DNA of 64,000 nt from Mauremys mutica (Eukaryota; Chordata; Testudines; Geoemydidae), in the NCBI RefSeq assembly GCF_020497125.1, contig NC_059075.1:60717321-60781320 (forward strand). Reading direction: 5' to 3'. How positions within the stretch are numbered: the first letter of the stretch is position 1; each line of letters starts with the position of its first letter. Made by a program: the position numbers and the translations under genes. The notes beneath the pieces are model-generated. The model searched no databases, was not told the DNA's origin, and saw only the letters and a list, made by a program, of their open reading frames with translations. This document shows, one piece after another, positions 35,501-47,500 of this stretch.

Positions 35501-38500
35501 GAGAGGTTCGGGCTCTGGCCTGGTGCCACTTACCTAAAGTGGCTCCGGGGTGGCAGCAACATGCACTGGGGCCAGGGCAGGATACTTGCATGCCTGCCCT
35601 GTCCCCGGCCCTGTGCTGCTCCAGGAAGTGCTGCGGCCCCTGGGGGGGCGGGGGCGGGCGGAGGGCTCCACGTGCTCTTCCCTTGCCGCACCTCCAGGTA
35701 CCTCCCCCGAAGTCCCCATTAGCCGTGGTTCCCCATTCCTGGCCAATGGGAGCTGCAGGGGGCAGTGCCTGGAGGCAAGGGCAACACACGGAGCCCTCTG
35801 CCCCCCTGCCTGGGGGCTTCAGGGACGTGGTACTGGCCGCTTCTGAGTGCTGCGCGGGCCCACGGTGCCATGGAGGGCAATCCCATGGGCCAGATCCAAA
35901 GCCCTGAGGGGCTGGATCCGGCCCGTGGGCCGTAGTTTGCCCACCCCTGTCATAGACTCTGTCTTCACTAAAAATGTACCTGTTGCTGACAAATGGGTGT
36001 CAGCAAAGGGGGCAGCTGAACCATGTTTAACTGCAGGTGTAGTTGAGATGCAGCCATGTTCATCAACATTTTAAAATCTGTGGGTGTCCCTTCAGGGTTC
36101 CGGTTGTAACTTTGAACATGATTTGAAAGTGAATTGATTGGCTGCAGTTGCAGACAGATCTAAAGTCTCAACAGCTTGGTTTGGGGAAATAAATAAAGTA
36201 ATAGCTTTATGTAGAGCACATCCACATAAGAGCAAACCATAACATTGTACCTGACATTTTGGGAGGTGTTGAGCTAGTTGAAGTGGTGCCAAACTGCTGT
36301 GCTTTTACTGATGCTATTTCAGAAAGATGTAGATCCCAAAAGAGCAAAGGGTGGGGATGGCTGAAGTGCAAACTGCAGGTTCTGCAAGTCCCAACATGAA
36401 ATGGCCTGCCTTACTCCAAAAGACCTTGCTGGAGTTGGTAGTCGTCATATTTCATTGTCTTTCTCCAGATGTTTCAGCCTCTGGGAGGTAGAAAGAAAGC
36501 AGGTTCACCCAGAAATCTGAATGAAGGTGCAACATTTAGAATCCTAAACCCACATAGGTAAAGTGCATTTTAAAAAGTGTTTTTTGTGCACATTTGAGAG
36601 GAGTGCAGAGGTATAGGCTTGAGGCTCCAAATCAAAACTAGTTCTCATGTTCCAAATCAGGAAAAAGTACATATGATGGAATAAAACCAATTGAATCCTA
36701 CTCAAGCTTTTTGTGTAGAGGAACAGAGGCTAAAAAAATACCTCTCTCCCCTTCTGGTGAAGATCACTAATTAAAAATCTCAAATTAATGACTGAAGTGC
36801 ACATACAACTAACTGCATTGTTACAGGTAATCTCTCAAGGAATCCAAAATACATACATACTTTTAAATGAAACAGCTTTTAAATCAGTAAAACCTTCCAT
36901 CCAAAAGCTAAACTGTCCCTTTCTTTACTGAGTTAGATTTTCATTGGTCATCTGACTGAGACAACCTTATTTTTTCCTGAGTGGGCAATTAACTTTTTTC
37001 TGGCTCTCTTGACTCTAAGTTAATGTGATTTAGAGATCTCATTTTAATGGCTTGATTCTTGTGCCTTGATCATCCTCCATTCCATGTTTTTCTTTTTTCA
37101 GTGATGGGTGTCTGTATCACTTTCCCATCAGAGTGAAACGCCACTCTTGAAAGTTGGTAATCCTATGTGGTCTACACGCAATTTGAGCACCGATTTAACT
37201 AGAATCAGTATGACCACTAGTTATGAGCCCTCTTATTTCAGGATAAGTGTCCTTTTTCAATTTTGCTTATATCAGTTCCTCGCTGACTTAATCACAACCA
37301 AAATAGGACACTCAGCCTGAAATAAGTGCCCACAGCAGGGGGGGTGCTGACTTAGGGTACGTCTACACTACGGGACTATTCCGAATTTGCATAAACCGGT
37401 TTTGTAAAACAGATTTTATAAAATCGAGTGCGCGCGGCCACACTAAGCACATTAATTCGGTGGTGTGCGTCCGCGGTCCGAGGCTAGCGTCGGTTTCTGG
37501 AGCGTTGCACTGTGGGTAGCTATTCCCTAGCTATCCCATAGTTCCCGCAGCCTCCCCCGCCCCTTGGAACTTCCGGGTTCTGTCTGGAGAATTTTTAAAA
37601 ATGATTCTGAATTTCATCTTCTATAACGGAGCGCTGATAGAACGGATTTGCCTGCCCTTACAGCGATCACGTCCGCATGGTCCATGCTGGAGCTCTTTTT
37701 TTATTTTGATTTCGGACTGCATCGCCACCCGTGCTGATCGGAGCTCCACGCTAGGCAAACAGGAAATATTCAAAAGTTCGCGGGGCTTTTCCTGTCTACC
37801 TGACCACTGCATCCGAGTTCAGATTGCAGTCCAGAGCGGTCAGTGGTGCACTGTGGGATAGCTCCCGGAGGCCAATACCGTCGATCAGCGGCCACACTAA
37901 CCCTAATCCGATATGTTAATACCGATATTGGCGCTACTCCTCTCGTTAGGGAGGAGTACAGAAACCGGTTTAAAGAGCCCTTTATATCGATATTAAGGGC
38001 CTCTTGGTGTGGACGGGTTGGGCGTTAAATCGGTTTTACGCTCCTAAAACCGATTTAAACGCCTAGTGTAGACCAGGCTTCAGTTAAAAGGATGGTCAAA
38101 CTATGTATAGACAAAGGCTTAATGAAGTGCTACCCAAAAGGGGTGTTGCATAATTGGCATGAAGTTATTTCCCATCTCTTCCAATGTGCACACTTGGACT
38201 ACCTCTAAGCTTGCTATTTTTTGAATGTGCCACTATTGAACTAGCATCAGTGCAGCAACCGAGGGAGAGCGATGGTAGAGAAGGTGCCAGCACTTTTGTC
38301 TCCATGTGTCAAGGTTCCTCCCCCACTCCGAACTTTAGGGTACAGATGTGGGGACCTGCATGGACACTTCTAAGCTTAATTACTAGCTTAGATCTGGTAA
38401 CACTGCCACCATCCAGAAATTTCAGTGTCTGGATCACTTTCTGTCCCCCCAAAACCTTCCCCTCCCTGGGCAGCCTTGAGAGGCTTTTTTACCAAGTTCC

Positions 38501-41500
38501 TGGTGAACACCGATCCAACCCCTTGGATCTTAACACAAGGAGAATTTAACCATCGTTCCTCCCTTCCCCCACCAATTCCTGGTGAGTCCAGATCAAGTCC
38601 CCTTGGATCTTAACACAAGGAAAAAATCAATCAGGTTCTTAAAGAAAGGTAAAAATTATCTCTGTAAAATCAGGATGGAAAATACTTTACAGGGTAATCA
38701 GATTCATATAGCCCAGAGGAACCCCGTCTAGCCTTAGGTTCAAAGTTACAGCAAACAGAGGTAAAATCCTCTCAGCAAAAAGGAACATTTACAAGTTGAG
38801 AAAACAAAAATAAGACTAACATGCCTTGCCTGGCTATTACTTACAAGTTTGAAACATGAGAGACTGATTCAGAAAGATTTGGAGAGCCTGGATTGATGTC
38901 TGGTCCCTCTCAGTCCCAAGAGCGAACAACCCCCAAAACAAAGAGCACAAACAAAAGACTTCCCTCCACCAAGATTTGAAAGTATCTTGTCCCCTTATTG
39001 GTCCTCTGGTCAGGTGTCAGCCAGGTTTACTGAGCTTCTTAACCCTTTACAGGTAAAAGAGACATTAACCCTTAACTATCTCTTTATGACACCATGTCAT
39101 TTGACTGTGCTTGCAGCAGGTCTAGACGATGCAGTGATAAATGCTGACAGCCCATCTACACTAGTGCTATAACTGGGCTATGCTGGTGCTAGACCAGTAG
39201 TGGGAGAGTTGCTGAAAATAGCATAGGGACAAGGCTACAGGGGCTGCTTGTGCTTTCCCTGTGCTGTTCCAGGCCCCTGCTAGCCTACAGAGCTCTAGGC
39301 CTAAACTCTGCTCCCTCCCACATGGCAGTAGAGCATTTGCGGCCTCTACAGTGCTGGGCTGACCACAGAATCCTATCCTGCCAATCAAATGGTCTTCTAA
39401 CCCTCCTTTTACACTGTGTTTTTAATTTTATGCCGTGCTGTATGGCTGTTTCAGCCAGTGGCCTTGGTTTCCAGCAGCCATGTTCTATCTTTTACTCCTG
39501 AGGGAATTCTGTGCCAAAAAGATACACATTCTGCACACAATATTTTAAAATTCTGCATATTTTATTTGTCAGAATAACACAATATAATCATGCCAGCATC
39601 AATTATTGTGGTAACTTATTTAAAAATACCTGTCAGCAAGTATGTCTGTAACAATACAGGCAATGAAAAAAAATTCAGGAATTATTTTTTTTGACAAATA
39701 TATTCTTTCCTAGGTGTATTAATACAGAACTTTGAGTAATTCATTCAAACTACAATACAGAAATATATTTCCTGCACCTCTCAGAAGCAATGCAAAGGCT
39801 TGGGAGTTGGAGTAATGGAGGAGCTGAGTGAGAGGGAAGTAATTGCTGGGAGGGAGCCTGGGAGTGAACCTGGAGGGTTGTTGGATGTGAGTGGGAGAAG
39901 TATGGAACAGGGATTTTTTTTTTGGGGGGGGAGGGATTATTAGGGAGTTGAGGAGCCTCCCCCATACAGACCATGGCTGACCCCAGCCTCTCCCATTCAG
40001 TTAGGCTTATCTGCCCCTGTCCCCATGTGTCCATGCACTCCCTCCCCCATCCCTATGCACCCCCTGTCCCCATGTGGCCCTGTACCCCCACTCCTATTCA
40101 GCCCCCATCCCTCCACTAGCCTTTCTGAATCCCAGTCTGTGACCCCCCAGCAGCCCTATGTGCCCTGCTCTGTGTTTCCCCCCATATGTGCATTCTCCCC
40201 TGTCTGTGGGCAGGATGCTGTGAGGAACACAAGCTGTCCTCTCTATGGGTTGTTATAGCTGGTGAGCAGCTGCCCTATGTTCTGGCACCACAGCAGCTCC
40301 TGGTGGGTGAAAGGCATAACTGCAGCACCTCTCCTTCAGAATGTATTTTCTGCAGAGGAAAAAGAAATCTGCAGGGAACATGAATTCTGCATATGCACAG
40401 TGGTGCAGAATTCTCCCAGGAGTAGCCTTGTGTACCTTGTAAATCCTTTGCAAGTGAAGATTTTCCCAGGCTAACTTCACTACATGGATATAACTCTCCT
40501 AGAAATCCCTGTGGAGCCAGTGGTTTTCCATCCGTGGAGGGAGGCCAGTGTAAATTTAACCTAGGAAAGGAACCAGAAATGACCAGTCCTTTCTTGTTGT
40601 CTAGCCTGAGGTGGTCTGGTCATTCTGTTAGAGGAATGCAACATTCTTGGTCAAGGGGTTACATTGTGTCCTGTGGGAGCATGGGAAATTCAGGCAGGGG
40701 AAAAACTTGTATCACAAGACTGATATGGAGAGAGCTTTGTGATACAATCTTTTTGTTGACATAGGTATTTCCCCTGGATTCTACTAATGAGTATCATTCA
40801 TGTTTTATTCCATGTGAATATCACATTATTTTACAGTTCAGTGGCAGAGTTGAATTCCTCTGTGGATTTTGGCTAGAGTCCATCCACCATGGGCAGCTTC
40901 TGAATGCTGCTCTCCTAATTTAGGCATGGAAATTGTGTGCTTCTAGGTTGTCCTACGCTTCTGAAAGCTGACCCCTGTCCAGCTTCAGAAAAATGAAACC
41001 AGTCATGCCATTCTTCCACCCTGCTATGTGGTGTTAAAAGCCTATCTATCTTAATGTATACATTTCCCATCCCCCTGCCCTGGCTAGTCCTTCACTCTCC
41101 TCCCTTCACTGTCTCAGTGCGTGGCCTTCTCTTGAGGTCACTGCACCTGCTTTAAAACTTGAAAAGCTTTTATGAACTAAAACAAAACTATAAGCCTGTT
41201 CTGAACCAGTTTCTGTAGCAGAATATGTTGTCATGCTGCTTATGTAAAACTCTCTCCTCCCACTCGCTATCCAGACCGCCCTGTCTAGTAATCTGCCACC
41301 ATCTAAATTTGGTGTCTCCCAAGCTAGCCAGGTTGGTGGTCCCCTAGTGTGTAAGTGGAGCCTTTAAAGCAAAATAGTTTGAAGCGTGGTGGTGGTTGTG
41401 GTTCTAGTTTAGATCAGCCTTGTGACTAGAACAATATGAAAGTCATTGGTTTCTACCCCCTCTAACTCCCAGTTTCAGTTCACACACACCTGAGTTTCAC

Positions 41501-44500
41501 TTTGAGTTTCAGGCTTCAGCAGACCTAAAATGCAGAGTGCAACTCTGACAAAATGACCACATTTGCCAGGTTTAAACCCCAAGTCTTAATTTGTCCTAGC
41601 CTTGCTTGAAATTCAATCCAGGTTTGCCCAAAGATCCAGGAACTGGGTCATACTGGCTCAAGTTTTCAGTTTGTAATGAAATTGGAAGCCAGTTCTACCT
41701 AGTTTTGGCTTTTGTTGGGCAGCGTTGTGGCTTCATGTTTAGGGCACTGATTCTGGTACTCACCAGATCCGAGTACTAGTTTCAGCAAGCTGTGCGACTT
41801 CAGTCAATTCACTGAACCCCATGGTTCAGTTTCTCCCAAATGTAAAATTGGAGTAACAGTACTTTTTCATCTTTATCAAGTGGTTGAGCTTTGTGGATGT
41901 ACAACATTATACAAGTATTCTGAAACTTTTTTACTGATCTAGCTGTGACTTCCAGCTGTATTGCCTGCAGTCACTGATCTTAAATTGTTTTATGGCAATT
42001 AAATGATTAATTTTATGGAAAAATCTAGCCATCTTTAATCTTTTGAATAATCTCAATTTCTGCCTTTTTTGTGTCATGGATCCTAGACTGAATAAGATAA
42101 ATTAATTTTATCCTCCCCAAATGAAACACTTTAAACTAATGCCACCTCCAATTTCTGACTCTTTCATTAGACTGTAAACGCTCTAGAGCACAGGTACCAT
42201 CTATGTTAGCATCTTGTACAGCACCATGCCCACTTTTCAGTGTTTTAATGAATAACCTGATTTTCCAATAGTTCACCATTTGTTTTACTGTCATCCTCTT
42301 CATCAGCTTTTTATGAAGTTGTAATGTAACTGTAATGTGCAGTTTCTTCCAGAGTTTTCAGGGTTTGCTGTGTCTATTTATTTTCAAGTTAGTGCCATGT
42401 GACAAATTGCTGCACTGTGGCAGAATGGGCAAATAGACTTGTACTGTAGCTCCAAACATACACCCGGGGAAAAGAATAGGTGTTACTCCCCATGATTCCA
42501 CACCATGGAGCGCTTCACTTTCCTGTAGCCCTCCCTGTTTCTGCTCCCTGTTTTAGGTTACATTGTGGTGGTGTCTCTTTTTCTGAACTACTTTTGTATT
42601 TTTACTTTTCCTAGGGTATGTGAATGCTCGGCTGGAGAAGGAGACTCCAGTATTTAACAAGCAAAGGATTGATTTCACTCCTCCAGAGAAAATTAACAGC
42701 CTTGTGGTCTCCTGTAACCAGCTCTGTATGAGCCTTGGCAGAGACACCCTTTTCAGGTAACTCATACTATTTAAGACCTGAAGCCTTCACAGCCTGTTTT
42801 TGGGTTGCTTGGAAACCCTGTCTCTAAACTAGGTGCAGATTCACGGTCTTTTGTAAAAGAAAAAGGTACAATTTTGTTTCTGCAGTTACATGGGCTCCTC
42901 CTGCCTCTTGGTAACTTGCTTTATCATTCCTCCATGCAGGATTGATCTTGGCAAGGCAGATGAACCTAATCAGGTAGAGCTGGGACGCAAGGATGAAGCC
43001 AGAGTCTACAAGATGTTTTTGGACCACACAGGTGCGGTGATGGTGTAGGGGAAATTGCAAAATGCTGTTTAATCTTTACAACAAATGCAATAATTGTGTT
43101 AAACAAGCATTTAATTAAGGAAGACTTCCAGTTTCTATTCTGTGTGTGGAAGGAGTACGTGGTTCACCTGGGGAATGAATTCAGGCTACCTAATTATTGT
43201 CCAGGGACTCTGCCTATTTAAAACTCAAGTGTTAGAGGAAGAATACTGTGCCTCACCCCTTACATTTTGTTGAATATGAACCACTGTCCAAGTTCTTCAC
43301 TGACAGATGTTGTTGATTTGAGCTAGCTTATTACAATTGGTAAAAGAAAATTCTCATTACACAATGTACATCTAATTTTTGGAGCCCATTGCCTCCTTTG
43401 GCCTTGGGAGGCCAGGAGCTTAGCAGAATTCTAAATAGGATTACAATTATAATATCCACAGTTAACTCTAGCTGGGATGAAACACTTATTAAATGTAAAA
43501 CCTAATGACAACAATTAGCAGCCTGGACTTTCTATGGGCCATTTATTCCAGAGTTGTTCGTATAGGGTTTCTTGCACCTTCCTTTGAAGCATCTGGGGTC
43601 ACTGTCAGTTGTGATACTAGGCTAAATGGACCACTGATCTCATCCATTAGGGCAATCCCCAGGTTCTTAAGAATTCAAATTCCTGGGGGAACTCTAGGAA
43701 CTTGACTTCTGGTTGTTCTTAGAGTCATGTTAGACAACACTGAAGTCTTGCTTTGTAGTAGCAGTGCTGCCTGGGTTGGGTGTTCACTGTTCCTTTAACC
43801 CTGCACCCATTAATCATCTCTCTCTTGCTATATGCCTTTTCAGGATCTCACCTTGTGATTGCACTGAACACTAGTGAATGCCTGTATTTGAACAGAAGTG
43901 CTCAGAAGGTGCGGACGCTTTCCCGCTGGAAAGGTCACATGATTGAAAGTGTGGGCTGGAACAAGTTTCTGGGTTCAGAGACTAACACTGGTCCTATCCT
44001 GGTGGGGACAGCCCAGGGCCAAATATACGAGGCTGAGATCTCTGTCAGCGAGGGAAGTCTCTTCAGCACTAATCCGGACCAGTATTTCCGACTGGTCTAT
44101 TCCTTAGAGGAGGAGGCAGGGCCGACCCAAGTCTGCTGTCTGGAAATAGAGCGAGGGCTCGACGGGAAATGTTTTATCATTGCCACTACTCGTAAGAGAC
44201 TCTTCCAGTTTGTTGGCAAAGTGCCTGAGGGGACAGAGCAGCAGGGCTTTGGCTTTGTGTTTGGCATGCATGCAGACCACTTGCCCAGCTTCCGAGAGTT
44301 CCCAGCCAGCTTTGGGTACAGCGAAATAGCATTTTACACGCCAAAGCTACGCTCCTCCCCACGCTCCTTTGCCTGGATGATGGGAAACGGTGTCTTGTAT
44401 GGTACATTGGACTATGGACGGCCCGACTCTATTCTGAGTGATGAACGGGTTTGGGAATATCCCTCTGATGTAGATGTGGCAGCTAACAAGCCAATCTCCA

Positions 44501-47500
44501 TAGTGCTCACCCAGTTCCACTTCCTGCTGCTACTGCCTGACAGAGTGAAGGCTGTGTGCACTCTGAATGGGCAGGTTGTCTTCCAAGACTTGTTCTTGGA
44601 GAAGTTTGGCTCGTTGAAGCGCATGATCAAAGATCCCACAGTTGGGCAGATCTGGATCCACACGGAGAAAGTTGTATTCCGCTACCATGTACAACGGGAA
44701 TCGAGAGACGTGTGGAAGATGTACATGAACATTAACAAGTTTGATCTGGCCAAAGAGTACTGCAAAGACCGTCCTGAGTGCCTGGATATTGTGTTGGCAA
44801 GAGAGGCAGAACACTCCTTCCAAAACAAGAGGTATCTAGATAGTGCCAAGTGCTATGCACTGACCCAGAACTACTTTGAAGAGATTGCCCTTAAGTTCAT
44901 TGAAGCCAAGCAGGAGGAGGCATTGATGGAGTTTCTGCTCAAGAAACTGGCCAACTTAAAGTCCTCTGAAAAGACCCAGACAACTTTGCTGACCACCTGG
45001 TTAACAGAGCTCTACTTGAATCGGCTAGGTGCTCTGGAAGGGGACACCTCGAAAAGGAATCTCTATGATGAGACTCGGGAGAAGTTCTGCAGCTTCCTGA
45101 GCAGCCCCAGAAACAAAGAGTGCCTGTTCAATAACCGAGCATCCATCTATGAGTTGCTAGCAAGCCATGGGGACACGGAACACATGGTCTATTTTTCAGT
45201 TATTATGCAGGACTATGAGAGAGTGGTAGCCCATCACTGCCAGCATGATGACTATGATGAAGCCCTAAATGTCATTACCAGACACAGAGATGAGAAGCTC
45301 TTTTACAAGTTCTCTCCCGTCCTGATCCAGCACATCCCCAAGAAGGTGGTTGATGCTTGGATCTTTATGGGCACGAAACTGGATGCCAGGAAGCTCATAC
45401 CTGCCCTCGTCAACTACAGCCAAAGTGGGAGCACCCAACAGATCAGTGAAGCTATTCGATACATGGAATTCTGTGTGTGTGAGCTGGAGGAAACGGAGCA
45501 AGCCATTCACAACTACCTGTTGTCTCTCTATGCTTTGTGTCGGCCAGACTCGCTGCTATCATACCTCGAACAAGCAGGAACCAACCCTAACAGGATCCAC
45601 TATGACCTGAAGTATGCGCTTCGGCTGTGTGCAGAGCATGGACACCACCGAGCCTGTGTCCATGTTTACAAAGTCATGGAGTTATATGAGGAAGCAGTGG
45701 ATCTAGCTCTGCAGGTGTGTGCTACTATGTTTAGTACTCTTAGTTTGTTTGTTCTCGAAGGTCCAGTAGTGGAGAGCTTTTCCCTTCTTTAAGGGAAGGG
45801 GTGAGAAGGCTGGCTAGTGTGTTTTAAAGGGTTATAAAGGCCTCAAGATAGGAAGAAATGTCTGTCACCATATTAACTTAAAGCAATAGTGGAAGCTCAG
45901 AACTATCAGGGTATGTTTACACTGCAATTAAAAATCATCTGGCCCGTGCCAGCTGACTCTGGCCCATGCTAAGGGGCTGTTTCATTGTGGTGTAGATGTT
46001 TGGGCTCGGGCTAGATCCCAGACTCTAGGAACCTGCGAGGTGGGAGGGTCCCAGAGCTCTGGCTTGCAGCCTGATTCCAAATGTCTACACCACAATTAAA
46101 CAGCCCCTTAGCCTGAGCCAGAGTCAGATACCCACAATGGACATCTGACTTTCACAGACCATAATCTTAGGAGAGTGAAAGAGACTGTGGTGGGGGATAT
46201 GGTTTCTGTTAATGCAGTCCCTGCTCTGTGGTACTCTGCTTGTTGATAACCAGCTCTGCTGACCTGAGGATCCCACCCTATTCTTAATCTCCTGATTTAA
46301 AAAAAAAAAGCAAGAAAAACTTAAAATGAATTTATCCCTGTTGGTCATCTTGTAGAAAGTTTAAATTAGTGTAGAGGTAACTTAGTCAGGTTCTGAATGG
46401 TGACAGTGCAGTGTGTACAATTTAAAATGCTGACATTTACTGTGTTTAGTTCATCACAATATTTGCAGAATCCTATGTTCTGAGTATAGAGAATACTGTA
46501 GAGGAGATAAATGCTCTAGCCCGGTAAAGGTAAAAAATTGTAACTGTGCCCGCTGTATGAGGGTGGATACTTAATTCATTGTTGTCAACCTTGGTGGTCG
46601 AAGGTCATTAGTGGCTTTGGAGAGCTAGATCTTCCTGTTGTGTTCCTGGACCCTAATGACTCTTCAGATCACTCTTCAGTGATCCAGAATTACTATGCAC
46701 ACCTTTTGTTTTGGGAGTGAATGTCTTTGGGGGGGAGAGGGCGTGGAGGCAGGATGTGGCTGACATACAAACAGCCAAGTGGGCATGTCAACTATAGAGC
46801 TGTATTCAGAGTAGCAGCCGTGTTAGTCTGTATCCGCAAAAAAAACAGGAGTACTTGTGGCACCTTAAAGACTAACAAATTTATTTTAGCATGAGCTTTC
46901 GTGAGCTGCAGCTCACTTCTTCGGATGCATAGAATGGAACACACAGACAGGGGATATTTATACATACAGAGAACATGAAAAGGTGGAAGTATGCATACCA
47001 ACAGGCAGAGTCTAATCAATTGAGATGAGCTATCGTTAGCAGGAGGAAAAAAAACTTTTTGAAGTGATAATTAAGATGGCCCATAGAAGGTGTGAGGAGA
47101 ACTTAACATAGGGAAATAGATTCAATTGGTGTAATGACCCAACCATTCCCAGTCTTTGTTTAGGCCACAGTTAATAGTATCTAGGTGATGGCCAGTGGTG
47201 TTCTGTTGTTTTCTTTTTTAGGCCTGTCCTGTAGTAGGTGGCTTCTGGGTACTCTTCTGGCTCTGTCAATTCTCTGTCAAGAATGCTTGATAGAGATCTT
47301 GTAGGTCTCTATCTCTGTCTGACATTCTTAAACCTACAATACCCACCTGCTGAAGTGAAAAAACAGATTGACAGAGCCAGAAGAGTACCCAGAAGCCACC
47401 TACTACAGGACAGGCCTAAAAAAGAAAATAACAGAACACCACTAGCCATCACCTACAGCCCCCAACTAAAACCTCTCCAGCGCATCATCAAAGATTTACA

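Noticed and set aside
35271..35907. Overlapping ORFs of 151-172 codons on both strands
   Set aside because: Inside the 35286-35949 hAT element with a perfect target duplication; no domain.
43780..43843. Alternative VPS18 start in the exon 4 open frame
   Set aside because: The sequence before 43844 is intronic (pyrimidine tract ending TTTTCAG) and exons 1-3 join exactly in frame.
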